A stretch of DNA of 64,000 bases from Tsuneonella rigui (GTDB lineage Bacteria > Pseudomonadota > Alphaproteobacteria > Sphingomonadales > Sphingomonadaceae), in the NCBI RefSeq assembly GCF_003958625.1, contig NZ_RSEL01000028.1, positions 167,501-231,500 of the forward strand. Reading direction: 5' to 3'. Shown here one piece after another: positions 1 to 10,571 of this stretch. Made by a program: the position numbers and the translations under genes. Position 1 is the stretch's first letter, and each line of letters starts with the position of its first letter. A model generated the notes under the pieces. It was not told where the DNA came from and made no database searches. It saw only the letters and a list, made by a program, of their open reading frames with translations.

Positions 1-1
1 C

Positions 2-160
2 CTGCGTGCGATCCTCCCGCCGCTGCCCGCAGCTGCCGAGCTGGCGCTGCTCGCCTCAACCGGGGCGGCGGCCTATCTTGCCGCGCTGCTGCTGGTCGCG
101 CGCGAGGCGGTGGGGGAGATCGTCGGCTTCATCCTGCGGCGCGAGATCGCGCCCGCCTAA
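2..160 (+). CDS. C-terminal end of an integral membrane protein (truncated by window edge)
   Basis: The reading frame is open from the window edge to a TAA at 158-160 and gives the last 52 residues of a protein. They are dominated by a hydrophobic alanine/leucine-rich segment that looks like a last transmembrane helix, followed by a short tail with basic residues. A polysaccharide flippase or similar multi-pass transporter is possible, but the fragment is too short to name the family. The next gene starts about 50 bases downstream. Confidence 0.5.
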   Translation: MRAILPPLPAAAELALLASTGAAAYLAALLLVAREAVGEIVGFILRREIAPA

Positions 161-212
161 AGGCCGCGACGGGCGGCCCATCCCGTGGTATCATCACGGC
201 GGGAGAGCCGAG

Positions 213-1136
213 ATGGGCTATCTGAACACCGCCGCTACCATCCTACTCGCGTCCGCTGCGCCGGCGCTCGCGCAGGATGCCGCGCCGCTTCAGGCCGACC
301 CTTCCGCCCCCGAGATCGTCGACGGCGCGACCGACCGCTACGACCGCATGACCGTGCCGGTGACCATCGAGGGCCAGGGCCCGTTCCGCTTCATGATCGA
401 TACGGGCGCGCAGGCGACCGTCGTCACGCGCGGGTTGCGCGACCGACTCGCGTTGCCCTCGCTCGGCCGGGCGACTCTGGTCGGGATGGCGGCGAGCCGC
501 GATGTCGAGGTGGTGCAGCTTGACGGACTCGAGTTCGCCGCGCGCGTATTCGACGCGATCCACGCCCCGCTGCTGGAGGCTCAGCACATCGGCGCGGACG
601 GCATCCTGGGTCTGGACTCATTGCAGAACCTGCGCGTGTTGATCGACTTCCGTGCCCAAAGCATCGCGGTCGATGACGCGCGCGACCTGGGCGGCAACGA
701 CGGCTACGAGATCATCGTTCGCGCACGCCGCAAGCTCGGCCGGCTGATCATCACCGATGCTTTGGTCGACGGAGTCCGCACTTCGGTGATCATCGACACC
801 GGCGCGCAGGGATCGATGGGCAACCTGGCGCTGCAGCGGCGTCTACGCACCCGACATGCCACCGAGGTTACGACGACCGATGTCACGGGCGCCACGATTA
901 CCAGTCCGCTCGGCTTCGCGCGAACGGTCGAGATAGGCCGCATGCGCCTGAGCGGCCTGGGAATCGCCTATTCCGACGCGCCCGCGTTCGCCGCGCTGGG
1001 CCTCGCCCACAAGCCGGCGATGGTGTTGGGGATCACCGACCTGCGCTCATTCGACCGCGTCGCGATCGACTTCGCCGAGCGCACCGTATTGTTCGACCTG
1101 CCGCCCGGATCGGAGCGCTGGCCCGGCCAGAGCTGA
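213..1136 (+). CDS. Retropepsin-like aspartyl protease family protein, secreted
   Basis: The 307-residue product begins with a short hydrophobic signal peptide ending in an APALAQ-type cleavage site, so it is probably periplasmic. It holds two copies of the aspartyl-protease active-site motif, FMIDTGAQATVV near residue 60 and VIIDTGAQGSM near residue 195. This fits a tandem single-chain retropepsin-like (Asp_protease_2) fold that supplies both catalytic aspartates in one chain. The frame stays open to position 6, but the ATG at 213 is the first start that places the signal peptide at the N terminus. The substrate is unknown; alphaproteobacterial relatives are mostly uncharacterised. Confidence 0.85.
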   Translation: MGYLNTAATILLASAAPALAQDAAPLQADPSAPEIVDGATDRYDRMTVPVTIEGQGPFRFMIDTGAQATVVTRGLRDRLALPSLGRATLVGMAASRDVEVVQLDGLEFAARVFDAIHAPLLEAQHIGADGILGLDSLQNLRVLIDFRAQSIAVDDARDLGGNDGYEIIVRARRKLGRLIITDALVDGVRTSVIIDTGAQGSMGNLALQRRLRTRHATEVTTTDVTGATITSPLGFARTVEIGRMRLSGLGIAYSDAPAFAALGLAHKPAMVLGITDLRSFDRVAIDFAERTVLFDLPPGSERWPGQS

Positions 1137-1183
1137 CCTACCCGGCATTGCCTAACCGGCACGCCCGACCCACATCACCCGCG

Positions 1184-3001
1184 ATGCCGCCGCAAATGCC
1201 GACCGACAAGACAATGGAATACGACGGGTGGGCGACGCTCAGGCGCTTCCTTCCTTACCTCTGGCCGCACGACCGCAAGGACCTGCGCCTGCGGATCGTC
1301 GGTGCGATGGTGCTCGTCCTGCTGGCCAAGGCGATCACGCTGGTGACGCCGCTGGCGATGAAGCGGATCGTCGACACCATGGCCGCCGGAGGCAACCCGC
1401 AGTTGTGGGTCGCGCTGAGTTTCGTAATCGCGTTCGTCGCCGCCCGCTTCATGGGCACCGCGTTCGACAACACGCGCAACATCGTGTTCGAGCGGGTCGG
1501 ACAGGAAGCGACCCAGCACCTCGCCGAAGACACCTTCGCTCGCCTGCACGAGCTATCCTTGCGCTTCCACCTTGGCCGCCGCACCGGCGAGGTCACCAAG
1601 ACGATCGAGCGCGGGACCAAGAGCATCGACGCGATGCTCTATTTCCTGCTCTTCAACATCGCGCCGACGATCATCGAACTGATCGCGGTCGCGGTCATCT
1701 TCTATACCCTGTTCGGCGGAGAACTGGTGATCGCGACCGCGATCACGGTAGCGATCTACATCTTCGCCACCCGCGCGATCACCGAGTGGCGCACCGCGCT
1801 GCGCAAACAGATGAACGACCTCGACGGCACCGCCCTCGCCCGCGCGGTCGATTCGCTGCTCAATTACGAGACGGTGAAATACTTCGGTGCCGAAGGCCGC
1901 GAGCGCGACCGTTATGGCCGCGCGGCGGGTGCCTACGCCGAAGCCGCGATCAAGAGCGAGAACTCGCTCGGCCTGCTCAACATCACCCAGGCGCTGATCA
2001 TGAACGCGCTGATGCTGTTCGCGCTGGGTTTCACCGTCTGGCAGTGGAGCAAGGGCAAGCTCTCGGTCGGCGACCTTGTCGCGGTGCAGACCTACCTCAC
2101 CCAGCTCTTCCGCCCGCTCGACATGCTCGGCATGGTCTATCGCACGATCCGCCAGGGGCTGATCGACATGGCGGCGATGTTCAAGCTGATCGACACCGAG
2201 GTCGAGGTCGCCGACGCTCCGGGCGCGCCCGCGCTGGTGATCCGCAAGCCGACTGTCGCGTTCGACAATGTAGTGTTCGGCTACGAGCCCGAGCGCACGA
2301 TCCTCCACGGCCTGAGCTTCGAGGTGCCCGCCGGCGCGCAGGTCGCGATCGTCGGCCCATCGGGCGCGGGCAAGAGCACCATCGCGCGGCTGCTGTTCCG
2401 TTTCTACGACCCCTGGTCGGGCCGTATCCTGATCGACGGGCAGGACATCGCCCAGGTGACGCAGGAATCCTTACGCGCCGCGATCGGCATCGTCCCGCAG
2501 GACAGCGTGCTGTTCAACGACACAATCGGTTACAACATCGCCTATGGCCGCAACGGAGCCACGCACGACGACATCGTGCGCGGCGCGCAAGGCGCGGCGA
2601 TCCTGCCCTTCATCGAGCGCCTGCCGCATGGCTTCGAGACCGAGGTCGGCGAGCGCGGCCTCAAGCTGTCGGGCGGCGAGAAGCAGCGCGTCGCCATCGC
2701 CCGCACGCTGGTCAAGGACCCGCCGATCCTGCTGCTCGACGAGGCGACCAGCGCGCTCGATTCGCGCACCGAGCAGGACATTCTCGCCACGCTGCACCGG
2801 GTGAGCGAGCACCGCACTTCGCTCAGCATCGCGCATCGCCTGTCGACCATCGCCGACGCAGACGAGATCCTGGTGCTCGATCACGGCCGCCTCGCCGAGC
2901 AAGGCAGCCACGCCGCGCTACTGCGGAGGGATGGCCTTTATGCCGAGATGTGGGCCCGCCAGCAGTCCGAGAGCGAGAATCTCAGCGAAGCGGCGGAGTA
3001 G
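1184..3001 (+). CDS. atm1: Atm1-type ABC exporter (fused permease and ATPase)
   Basis: This is a 605-residue half-transporter of the Atm1/ABCB7 family, which works as a homodimer in the inner membrane and exports glutathione-linked or metal-thiol compounds. The N-terminal six-helix permease covers about residues 25-330 and the nucleotide-binding domain follows. The latter has Walker A GPSGAGKST near 391, signature LSGGEKQ near 495 and Walker B LLLLDEATSALD near 515. The protein closely resembles, from memory, the structurally studied Novosphingobium Atm1, including the N-terminal MPP start and the DGW motif, so the ATG at 1184 is preferred over an in-frame TTG at 1148. Its gene stands alone between the protease gene and a REP-like palindrome. 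Confidence 0.93.
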   Translation: MPPQMPTDKTMEYDGWATLRRFLPYLWPHDRKDLRLRIVGAMVLVLLAKAITLVTPLAMKRIVDTMAAGGNPQLWVALSFVIAFVAARFMGTAFDNTRNIVFERVGQEATQHLAEDTFARLHELSLRFHLGRRTGEVTKTIERGTKSIDAMLYFLLFNIAPTIIELIAVAVIFYTLFGGELVIATAITVAIYIFATRAITEWRTALRKQMNDLDGTALARAVDSLLNYETVKYFGAEGRERDRYGRAAGAYAEAAIKSENSLGLLNITQALIMNALMLFALGFTVWQWSKGKLSVGDLVAVQTYLTQLFRPLDMLGMVYRTIRQGLIDMAAMFKLIDTEVEVADAPGAPALVIRKPTVAFDNVVFGYEPERTILHGLSFEVPAGAQVAIVGPSGAGKSTIARLLFRFYDPWSGRILIDGQDIAQVTQESLRAAIGIVPQDSVLFNDTIGYNIAYGRNGATHDDIVRGAQGAAILPFIERLPHGFETEVGERGLKLSGGEKQRVAIARTLVKDPPILLLDEATSALDSRTEQDILATLHRVSEHRTSLSIAHRLSTIADADEILVLDHGRLAEQGSHAALLRRDGLYAEMWARQQSESENLSEAAE

Positions 3002-3030
3002 CCGCCCTCCGCCCACCCTCTCCAAATCGC

Positions 3031-3115
3031 GTCACCCCGGGCTTGACCCGGGGTCGGTGCTTCTTTTGCCAACGTCGCAGAAGGCAGCACGGCCCCGGGT
3101 CAAGCCCGGGGCGAC
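3031..3115. repeat. REP-like composite palindrome, copy 1
   Basis: An 85-base imperfect palindrome lies between the Atm1 gene and the convergent GFA gene. The outer arms are GTCACCCCGGGCTTGACCCG and its near-complement ending CCGGGGCGAC. Inner arms GGTGCT and AGCAC flank a variable centre. A second copy with the same arms is at 33340-33425. This is the architecture of intergenic REP/BIME elements, and at this site it could also end transcription from both sides. Confidence 0.75.
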
Positions 3116-3134
3116 GGAGTAGGGTATGGAGGGG

Positions 3135-3530
3135 CTACCCCGGATAGCGGTCGAAGCGCGGCAACTGGTCGAGCGAAGCTTCCCACGGCAGGCTGTCGGC
3201 CACCTGGATATGCACCTGCGGGGCGCGCTCGGCCGCGTCGTCCAGCGTGACCGCCTGAACATCGACGATGCCGGGCAGGACCTGCTCGTTGAAGTAGAAC
3301 AGGCCCGTGCCGCACTGGCCGCAGAAGTGCCGCTCGCCGTGCTCGGACGAATGGTAGACCGTCGGCGAACCGCTTTCGACGCGCAGGGCATCCTTGGGAA
3401 ACGCCGCCCAGGGCACCATGATCGCCCCGCTGCTCCGCCGGCAATCGTTGCAATGGCACACGGCGTTGTGATGCATCTCCGCGTCGATCGCGTAGCGCAC
3501 CGCGCCGCAGTGACATCCTCCGCTCGCCAT
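3135..3530 (-). CDS. GFA (CENP-V) family zinc protein
   Basis: The 131-residue product belongs to the GFA family, small zinc-binding proteins named after glutathione-dependent formaldehyde-activating enzyme; most members have no proven reaction. Cysteine ligands are visible as GGCHCG near the N terminus, CHCNDCRR near residue 27 and CGQCG near residue 70. An AGAGGAG ribosome site sits 6 bases before the ATG at 3530. A second ATG at 3536 directly abuts that site, so the downstream start is chosen. It converges with the Atm1 gene across the REP-like palindrome. Confidence 0.85.
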   Translation of the reverse strand: MASGGCHCGAVRYAIDAEMHHNAVCHCNDCRRSSGAIMVPWAAFPKDALRVESGSPTVYHSSEHGERHFCGQCGTGLFYFNEQVLPGIVDVQAVTLDDAAERAPQVHIQVADSLPWEASLDQLPRFDRYPG

Positions 3531-3591
3531 AGTCATCTCCTCTGTCCGGGGCCGCGAGCTTAGCTGCGGCCCCGGTCGAGGCAAGCGCCGA

Positions 3592-6423
3592 TCAGCCGCC
3601 GCTCGCCACCAGCGTCGGGCTGTCCAAGTCGAGATCGCTCGCCTTGATCACCGTCACGTCCGGTCGGACCTTCTTGAGATCGTCGAGGAACTGCGCGGCG
3701 TTGCCGACCACGATCAGCGAAGCCTGCTGCGGGGTGACCAGCTTGGCCGCAACCGCCTTGGCGATGTCGGGCGAGACCGCTGCAAGGTGCTGCGCGACCT
3801 TGCCGGATTCGCTCGGCGGCAGGCCCTGCAGCAACAGGTTGGCGACGATGCCGTTGAAGCCCGAGCTCGTCTCCAGCGCGCGCTCGGTCGAGCCGCCCAA
3901 GAACAAGCGGCGCTTCTGCACCGAAGCTTCGTCGAGCGGCGCGGTCGCGAGACCGGCGAACTGGTCGAGGATCACCTGCGCCACTTCGTCGGCAGTCTCG
4001 TTCTTGGTCTGCGCGCTGGCGGTCAGGATCGAGGCGTCGGCGGTGGCGCCGAAGCCGCTGTACGAGCCATAGCTGAGCCCGCGCTTGGTCCGCACTTCCT
4101 CGAACAGGCGGCCGTTGGAACCGGCGCCGAGGACCGCATTGGCGACCATCAGCGGCCAATAATCTTCGCTGCTGCGCGAGACCGCGCGCACCCCGGCGAT
4201 CACCGCGGCCTGGCCGGCTTCGGGCATGTCGATCACGATCGTGCGCACCGGCTGGGCCTCGCCCGCCGGATGGACGACCGCGACCGGCGCGGGGGCGGTG
4301 CTGGTCCAATTGCCGAACAGCTTTTCGGTCACCGCCTTCGCCTGGTCCGGCGCGATGCCGCCGCTGACGACGATCTTGGCGGTCGCCGGATGCCACCACT
4401 GGTTGCGCCAGGCGACGAGATCGGCCTGCGCGATCGTCGGCAGCGTCGCGACGGTGGCGACCCCGCCATAGGGCGCATCGCCATAGAGCACGCGCGTCGC
4501 GACTAGGCCGGCGATGGAGCCCGGGTCCTTCAATGCGACCTGCAGGCTGTCGATCGTCCGCTTGCGCTCACGCTCGAGCTCGTCCGCCGGGAAGCTGGCG
4601 TTGCGGATCACGTCCGCCAGCACTTCGCCTGCCGCCGGCAGGTTGGCGGTCGGCGCGGTCAGGCTGACGTAGGAGCCGTCGTTCGCGGTTCCTGTGTTAA
4701 GCGAGGCGCCGAGGCTCTCCAGCGTCTGCGCGATCGCTTGCGCGCTGCGCGTCGGCGTGCCCTTGTCGGCCACGGTCGCCGCGAGCGAGGCGAGGCCCGC
4801 CTTGCCCGCAGGATCGGTCGCACTGCCGCCCGGGAGGACGACGGTGATGGTCGAGATGGGCACCTGGCCGGTCTGCGCCGCGACCAGCGGGATGCCGTTC
4901 GACAGCTTGCTCTCGACGAGCTTGGCTAGTTCGACTTTCGGCGGTTCGGCCGGGGCTGGCGCGGGCTGGCGGACGGCTTCATCGGCCAACGCGTTGGGTG
5001 TGCCCTGAGCGTCCGGCACGCTCTTGAAGGTCGGCATCGGCACCGGGTTGGCATAGGTCGCCGGATTGTCCTCGCCGGCCTCGTAGCGGAAATCGACCAC
5101 CGAGTTGGCACCGAGATAGGTCCGCGCGACGCGCTGGACGTCCGCCGCGGTCACCTTGCCGATTCGCTCCAGACGCACGTCGGCGGCATTGGGGTCGCCG
5201 GTCGAGACCAGCGCCTCGCCGAGCTCGAACGCACGGCCACGCACCGTCTCACGGCCACGCAGCGCGGATGCGAACAGCGTGTTCTTGGCTTCGGCAAGCT
5301 CGGCCGGAGTGATCTGCTGATCGCGCACGCGGGCGAACTCACGGTCGAGGATGCCGGCCACTTCGGCCTTGTCGGCAGTCGGATTGAGGATGCCGAACGC
5401 GGCGAAATAACCGCCCTCCTCGGCGGTATTGAGGTATTCGCTGACGTCGACCGCCTTGCCCGAGCGGATCAGCGCCTCGTGCAGCCGGCTGTTGTCGCCG
5501 GCCGACAGCACCGCATCGAGCACCTCGAGCGCGGCGGTGTCGGGATGGCCGGTGCCCGGCACCTTCCACAGCGATCCGACCACCGGCAGTGGGACGTTGG
5601 GCGCGGTGGCGACGATCTCCCGCGGAGTGGTGCGCTGCGGCTCCTTGCCCTCGACCGTCAGCGGGATCGCATTGGCGCGGCGCGGAATCGGGGCGAAGTA
5701 CTTCGACACCAGCGCCTTGAGGTTCGCCATGTCGAAGTTGCCCGCGACGATCAGCGTCGCGGTGTCGGGACCGTAGTAGGCTTCGTGGAATGCGCGCGCG
5801 TCGGCCAGCGTCGCGGCATTGAGCTGCTCGATGCTGCCGATGCCCGACCGGCGCTCGGGCAGCACGTCGTAGCCGTTCTCGGCCAGCAGCAGGCGGATGC
5901 GGCCATACGGCGGGGCGAGCACGCGCTGGCGCAGCTCCTCCTTCACGATCGAGCGTTCCTTCTCGAACACCTCGTCGTCGACCACGGGGCGTGCCATGCG
6001 CTCGGCATGAGTCCACAGCATGGTCTCGAGATACTGCGCAGGTACGGTCTCGAAGTAGTTGGTGCGGTCGTCGCCGGTCGAGGCGTTGCGGGTGCCGCCG
6101 ACATCCTCGGTCAACCGGTTGACCTGGTTGTACGGCATGTTGACCGTCTTGCGGCTGAGGATGTGCTCGAACAGGTGGGCGAAGCCGCTGCGGCCTTCCG
6201 GATCGTGCTTCGATCCGACCTCGTACCACATCGAGGTGGTGATTGAGGCGGTGCTCGGATCGGGCAACGCGATCACCCGCAAACCGTTGGGCAGCGTCCA
6301 TTGCGTATATTCGATCTTGGGCGCGGAGATCGCGGCGGGCGCGGCGGCGTCCTTGGCGAGGGCGGGCGAGGCGGCGGCAAGCACGGCAAGCGCGCTGCCG
6401 GCGGCGAGAATGGCACGATACAT
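3592..6423 (-). CDS. M16 family zinc peptidase, two-domain, secreted
   Basis: The 943-residue protein has a signal peptide (cleavage after about residue 23) and two pitrilysin-type halves. The first half carries the inverted zinc motif HLFEH at residues 83-87, with the third-ligand region EKERSIVKEE near 155-163, so it is the catalytic half. The second half (about 560-940) keeps the fold but has no HxxEH, as usual for M16 proteins, and ends in a glycine/valine-rich tail. It likely degrades peptides in the periplasm. The ATG at 6423 is chosen because the 61 codons upstream are not protein-like and the signal peptide begins there. It is divergent from the peptide transporter. Confidence 0.9.
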   Translation of the reverse strand: MYRAILAAGSALAVLAAASPALAKDAAAPAAISAPKIEYTQWTLPNGLRVIALPDPSTASITTSMWYEVGSKHDPEGRSGFAHLFEHILSRKTVNMPYNQVNRLTEDVGGTRNASTGDDRTNYFETVPAQYLETMLWTHAERMARPVVDDEVFEKERSIVKEELRQRVLAPPYGRIRLLLAENGYDVLPERRSGIGSIEQLNAATLADARAFHEAYYGPDTATLIVAGNFDMANLKALVSKYFAPIPRRANAIPLTVEGKEPQRTTPREIVATAPNVPLPVVGSLWKVPGTGHPDTAALEVLDAVLSAGDNSRLHEALIRSGKAVDVSEYLNTAEEGGYFAAFGILNPTADKAEVAGILDREFARVRDQQITPAELAEAKNTLFASALRGRETVRGRAFELGEALVSTGDPNAADVRLERIGKVTAADVQRVARTYLGANSVVDFRYEAGEDNPATYANPVPMPTFKSVPDAQGTPNALADEAVRQPAPAPAEPPKVELAKLVESKLSNGIPLVAAQTGQVPISTITVVLPGGSATDPAGKAGLASLAATVADKGTPTRSAQAIAQTLESLGASLNTGTANDGSYVSLTAPTANLPAAGEVLADVIRNASFPADELERERKRTIDSLQVALKDPGSIAGLVATRVLYGDAPYGGVATVATLPTIAQADLVAWRNQWWHPATAKIVVSGGIAPDQAKAVTEKLFGNWTSTAPAPVAVVHPAGEAQPVRTIVIDMPEAGQAAVIAGVRAVSRSSEDYWPLMVANAVLGAGSNGRLFEEVRTKRGLSYGSYSGFGATADASILTASAQTKNETADEVAQVILDQFAGLATAPLDEASVQKRRLFLGGSTERALETSSGFNGIVANLLLQGLPPSESGKVAQHLAAVSPDIAKAVAAKLVTPQQASLIVVGNAAQFLDDLKKVRPDVTVIKASDLDLDSPTLVASGG

Positions 6424-6623
6424 GGTGTGAGCGTCCCCCAGGAAACAAAGGCCGCACGCTAGAGGATGGTTAGCGCCCGGCGCAACCGGGCCGCTCGACG
6501 AACGGCGCACCCGGCTCGGCAAGGGGCGTGCGAGCGGGGCAGGACGGCTTGCACATCGATTGGCAGGAGCGCATCCCGCGGCCGGGCCGCGCAAAGCGGC
6601 GCTCACTGGGGAGAGTACCGCCG

Positions 6624-8078
6624 ATGGCCACCACGCTGGAAGCGGCGCCGCGCGCGCCGACCGGGGACCTGTTCGGCCAGCCCAAGGGACTTTGGGTCCT
6701 CGCCGGCACCGAGTTGTGGGACCGCATCTCTTTCCACGGAATGCAGGCGATGCTGGTGCTCTACATGACCGGCGACCTGCTGGTGCATCCGGAACGGATG
6801 GCCAAGATTATCGGTTTCGGGGCCTATCGCAGCGCGGTCGAGAGCATGACCGGCCCGCTGACCGACGTGGCGCTGGCGACCCAGACGTTCGGCTTCTACC
6901 TCGCGTTCGTCACCGGGCTGCCCCTTCTGGGAGGATGGATCGGCGACAAGTTCACCGGCCGCAAGATCGCGGTGGGCCTGGGCGCGGCGATGATGACCGC
7001 GGGCCACTTCTTCATGGCGTTCGACGCCACCTTCCTGTTCGCGCTGCTGTTCCTGATGACCGGCGCCGGCATGCTGCGCGGCAATCTCAGCCCGCAGATC
7101 AAGTCGCTCTACCCCGACGGCGACCCGCGTGAGACCAACGCGTTCCAGTACTACTATTTCGCGGTCAACTTCGGCGCCTTCATCGCGCCGATCGTCACCG
7201 GGGCGGTGGCGGCGGTCTATGGCTGGCACCTGGGCTTCGGGGTTGCTGGCATCGGCATGCTGATCGGCCTGATCATTTACCTCGTCGGCTCGCGCCACCT
7301 CCCCGCCGACGGGGGTCGGACCCTTGCGGACGAGCCGGCCGCTCCACGCGAGGCGCTCACCGCCGGCCAGAAGCGCCGGGTGCTCGGCCTGTTCGCGCTG
7401 TTCCCGATCAGCGTCGCGTTCTGGACCGCGCAGGCGCAGATCTGGAACGTCTACAACGTGTGGGTGCGCGACAATATCGACATGACCGTCGGCAGCTTCG
7501 CGGTGCCGGTCCCGTGGCTGCAGTCGCTCGACGGGCTGGCACCGGCATTCTTCACCCCCATCACCTTATGGATCTGGGCCAGCATGGCGAAGAAAGGCCG
7601 CGAGCCCGACGAGTTCGGCAAGCTCGCCTTCGGCCTCGCGCTGTTCGGCCTCGCCGTTGCGCTCCTCGCGACCGGGCCGATGCTGGCGGGCGCAAGCGGA
7701 CGCGGCCCCTTGCTGCTGCCGGTCCTGTTCCACGTGCTGTCGAACTTTGGCGCGGTGTGGTTCGCGCCGGTCATGCTGGCGCTCTATGCGACGCGCGCAC
7801 CGGCCACCTGGCGCGGTACGTTGGTGGGCATCAACTCACTGGCAGTCTCGGCGGGGAGCCTCATCAGCGGCCGCATGGGCAGCCTCTACGAACAGATGTC
7901 CGCGCCCAACTTCTGGCTGCTCAACGCGGCGTTCTGCTTCGGCGCCGCGATCGTGGCGCTCCTCGCGCGCGGTTTCTACCGCCGCATGCTCCACCGCGAG
8001 AACGCCGAAGACGACGCGCCCCTGCCGCCCAAGGAGGAAGTGGCGATGGACCCCGGCGTCGCCAAGGCGCTCGACTAG
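6624..8078 (+). CDS. POT family proton-coupled oligopeptide transporter
   Basis: The 484-residue protein is a multi-pass major facilitator of the proton-dependent oligopeptide transporter (POT/PTR2) type. The family motifs [17 protein letters not shown] at the N terminus and the [13 protein letters not shown] stretch near residue 173 are visible. It imports di- and tripeptides with protons, a plausible partner for the divergent M16 peptidase that would generate peptides. A GGGGAGAG ribosome site lies about 10 bases before the ATG at 6624. The stop overlaps the stop of the convergent hslU by 4 bases, so the two transcripts must end in each other. Confidence 0.9.
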   Translation: MATTLEAAPRAPTGDLFGQPKGLWVLAGTELWDRISFHGMQAMLVLYMTGDLLVHPERMAKIIGFGAYRSAVESMTGPLTDVALATQTFGFYLAFVTGLPLLGGWIGDKFTGRKIAVGLGAAMMTAGHFFMAFDATFLFALLFLMTGAGMLRGNLSPQIKSLYPDGDPRETNAFQYYYFAVNFGAFIAPIVTGAVAAVYGWHLGFGVAGIGMLIGLIIYLVGSRHLPADGGRTLADEPAAPREALTAGQKRRVLGLFALFPISVAFWTAQAQIWNVYNVWVRDNIDMTVGSFAVPVPWLQSLDGLAPAFFTPITLWIWASMAKKGREPDEFGKLAFGLALFGLAVALLATGPMLAGASGRGPLLLPVLFHVLSNFGAVWFAPVMLALYATRAPATWRGTLVGINSLAVSAGSLISGRMGSLYEQMSAPNFWLLNAAFCFGAAIVALLARGFYRRMLHRENAEDDAPLPPKEEVAMDPGVAKALD

Positions 8079-9388
8079 AGGATATACTTCGACAGGTCGC
8101 TGTCGCCGGCCAGCGTGCCGAGGCGCGCCTGGACATAAGCGGCATCGATCGTCACCGTCTCACCGGTGCGGTCTTCGGCCTCGAAGCTCAATTCCTCGAG
8201 CAGCTTTTCCATCACGGTCTGCAGGCGGCGGGCACCGATGTTCTCGACGCTCTCGTTCACCTGCGCGGCGATGCGGGCGATTTCGCGTACCGCGTCGTCG
8301 CCCAGCTCCAGCGTGACGTTCTCGGTGCCGAGCAGCGCCTTGTACTGCGCCACCAGGTTCGCCCGCGTTTCGCTGAGGATACGGACGAAGTCCTCCTCGG
8401 TCAGCGACTGCAGCTCGACCCGGATCGGCAGGCGGCCCTGGAGCTCGGGCAACATGTCGCTCGGCTTGGCGACATGGAACGCGCCGCTCGCGATGAAGAG
8501 CACGTGGTCGGTCTTCATCGGCCCGTACTTGGTCGAGACCGTGGTGCCCTCGATCAGCGGCAGCAGGTCGCGCTGGACGCCCTCGCGGCTGACCGAGCCG
8601 CCGCGCACGTCGGAAACCGCGATCTTGTCGATCTCGTCGAGGAAGACGATCCCGTTGCTCTCGGCGTTGGCGAGCGCGACGCGGGCCACGTCGTCCTGGT
8701 CCATCCGCTTTTCGGCTTCCTCGTCGACCAGCTTGTCCCACGCGTCGGGGACTTTCATCTTGCGGCGCTTGAGGTTCTGCTTGCCCATCGCCTTGCCGAA
8801 CATGTCGGAGAGGTTGATCATGCCGACGTTGCCGCCCATCCCGCCAAGGTCGAACGGCATCGCTGCCGCTTCCTCGACCTCGATCTCCACCTCGACGTCG
8901 TTCATCGCGTTCTGGGTCACGCGCTGGCGGAAGCTTTCGCGAGTCGCCTCGCTGGCGTTTTCGCCGACCAGCGCCTTCAAGAGCCGGTCCATCGCCGCCT
9001 TCGAGGCGGCCTCGCGCACCGCCTCGCGGCGGCGGTCTTTCTCCAGCCGGATCGCTTCCTCGACCAGGTCGCGGGCGATCTGCTCGACGTCGCGGCCGAC
9101 GTAGCCGACCTCGGTGAACTTGGTCGCCTCGACCTTCACGAACGGCGCTTCGGCGAGCTTCGCCAGGCGCCGGCTGATCTCGGTCTTGCCGCAGCCGGTC
9201 GGCCCGATCATCAGGATGTTCTTGGGGCTGACCTCATCGCGCAGCTCGGGCGAGAGGCGTTGGCGGCGCCAGCGGTTGCGCAAGGCCACCGCCACCGCGC
9301 GCTTGGCCTCCGCTTGGCCGATGATGTGCTCGTCGAGCGCGCGCACGATCGCCTTGGGAGTAAGGTTGTCCGCTTGAAGTCCCGTCAT
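8075..9388 (-). CDS. hslU: ATP-dependent protease ATPase subunit HslU
   Basis: The 437-residue AAA+ unfoldase is close to the 443 residues of the E. coli protein. Visible are the N-terminal family motif ([15 protein letters not shown]), Walker [10 protein letters not shown] near residue 62, Walker [12 protein letters not shown] in the middle, and a C terminus ending SKYIL of the kind that docks into HslV. HslU hexamers unfold substrates and feed them to the HslV peptidase. The gene lies 31 bases downstream of an acyltransferase gene, which itself follows hslV, so the usual hslVU pair is interrupted but probably still co-transcribed. Confidence 0.96.
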   Translation of the reverse strand: MTGLQADNLTPKAIVRALDEHIIGQAEAKRAVAVALRNRWRRQRLSPELRDEVSPKNILMIGPTGCGKTEISRRLAKLAEAPFVKVEATKFTEVGYVGRDVEQIARDLVEEAIRLEKDRRREAVREAASKAAMDRLLKALVGENASEATRESFRQRVTQNAMNDVEVEIEVEEAAAMPFDLGGMGGNVGMINLSDMFGKAMGKQNLKRRKMKVPDAWDKLVDEEAEKRMDQDDVARVALANAESNGIVFLDEIDKIAVSDVRGGSVSREGVQRDLLPLIEGTTVSTKYGPMKTDHVLFIASGAFHVAKPSDMLPELQGRLPIRVELQSLTEEDFVRILSETRANLVAQYKALLGTENVTLELGDDAVREIARIAAQVNESVENIGARRLQTVMEKLLEELSFEAEDRTGETVTIDAAYVQARLGTLAGDSDLSKYIL

Positions 9389-9419
9389 GGGCGAGAAATT
9401 GGGTGCCCCGGCGAAAGGT

Positions 9420-10517
9420 TCAAGGCGCGAGGGTGTGCGGCAGATCGGCCCGGGCCGGCCGGTGATCGCCGCCCAAGTGGTTCAACCTGGCAGTCAGCGG
9501 ACGCTCGACGGCATGGTAGAACGCGGCCGACAGCGCGATCAGCAGCGGCAGGCCGATGACGAGGCCCGCGAGCGATCCGCCGGGGTGGGACAGGTCGCGG
9601 TTGAACACTTCCATGAAGGCGTGGGCAAAGGGCACGTGGAGCAGGTAGATCGCATAACTGGCATCGCCCATGACCGTCGCGGCGCGGACGCCGGCCAGCC
9701 TGAGCGGCCCGCCCACCGCGGCGACCATGACCAGCAGCGCAGGCAACCCCGCCCACGCAACGTAGCCGAAACCCAGCGGAGCGTCCGGCGACGGCGCCGG
9801 CAGAAGCGCAAACGCGAACGGCACGCCGGCCAGCGCCAGCCAGCGCAGCGCGGCGGGCACGGTCCGCCGCGCGCTCAACCAGATGCCGAAGAGCATGCCC
9901 GGGATGAACAGCAGCGCGACGGGCCGCGTGATCGCGAAGAGGAACAGCGTGTCAGGCGGCGCGATCTGGCCCGCCATCACCGCGACAACGATGACGAGGG
10001 TCGCCGCGATCACCGCGCGGCGCTGCCCCAGCACCAGCGCCGCGCCGAACAGCGCGTAGAACATGAGCTCGTAGAACAGCGTCCAGCCGGGCCACAGGAA
10101 CAGGCTGAATGGCACCGAGCTGGCGCCTGCCGCCGGGCGGATCCAGAAGACGAGCGAGTGCCAGAAACCGGTCCACTCGAACGGCAAGCCGGTCCACAGC
10201 GCGACGAGCGCAAACAGGCCGCTGGCGATCCAGTACGGCGGCACCACGCGTACCAGCCGCCGCCGCCAGAACGTGCCCGCCCCGCGCCAGCTGCCGAACA
10301 GCATACGCGTCGAAAGCACCATCACGCAGCCCGAGATCATGAAGAACAGCGCAACCGCAGCCGAGGCCGTCTGTTCGCTCAGCCCCACGGGGATGAAGGT
10401 ACGGCCGTCGATGTAATGCAGGAAGCCAGAGACGAAGTGGACCGCCGCGACGGTCAGCGCAGCCAGCCCCCTCAGCGCCTGGATGGCGGCAACGCGGGGG
10501 GTTTCGCTCGCCGGCAT
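9420..10517 (-). CDS. Acyltransferase family 3 membrane protein (OafA-like)
   Basis: The 365-residue product has about ten hydrophobic segments and the acyltransferase-3 N-terminal pattern [17 protein letters not shown], with the conserved arginine and active-site histidine in the first helix, followed by the FFMISGCVM motif. Members transfer acetyl or other acyl groups to surface sugars or lipids in the inner membrane. The gene sits between hslV (54 bases upstream) and hslU (31 bases downstream) on the same strand. It has no obvious functional link to proteolysis, so it is probably an insertion into an old operon. The acceptor cannot be told from the sequence. Confidence 0.85.
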   Translation of the reverse strand: MPASETPRVAAIQALRGLAALTVAAVHFVSGFLHYIDGRTFIPVGLSEQTASAAVALFFMISGCVMVLSTRMLFGSWRGAGTFWRRRLVRVVPPYWIASGLFALVALWTGLPFEWTGFWHSLVFWIRPAAGASSVPFSLFLWPGWTLFYELMFYALFGAALVLGQRRAVIAATLVIVVAVMAGQIAPPDTLFLFAITRPVALLFIPGMLFGIWLSARRTVPAALRWLALAGVPFAFALLPAPSPDAPLGFGYVAWAGLPALLVMVAAVGGPLRLAGVRAATVMGDASYAIYLLHVPFAHAFMEVFNRDLSHPGGSLAGLVIGLPLLIALSAAFYHAVERPLTARLNHLGGDHRPARADLPHTLAP

Positions 10518-10571
10518 CGCGCGACGTTAGCAGCGCAGGTCGTACGCCGCCACGGCCTAGCCGCCGGACGC

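Noticed and set aside
1228-3147. 639-codon frame overlapping the Atm1 gene
   Set aside because: The +1 shifted shadow of Atm1, arginine-rich; Atm1 motifs are all in the other frame.
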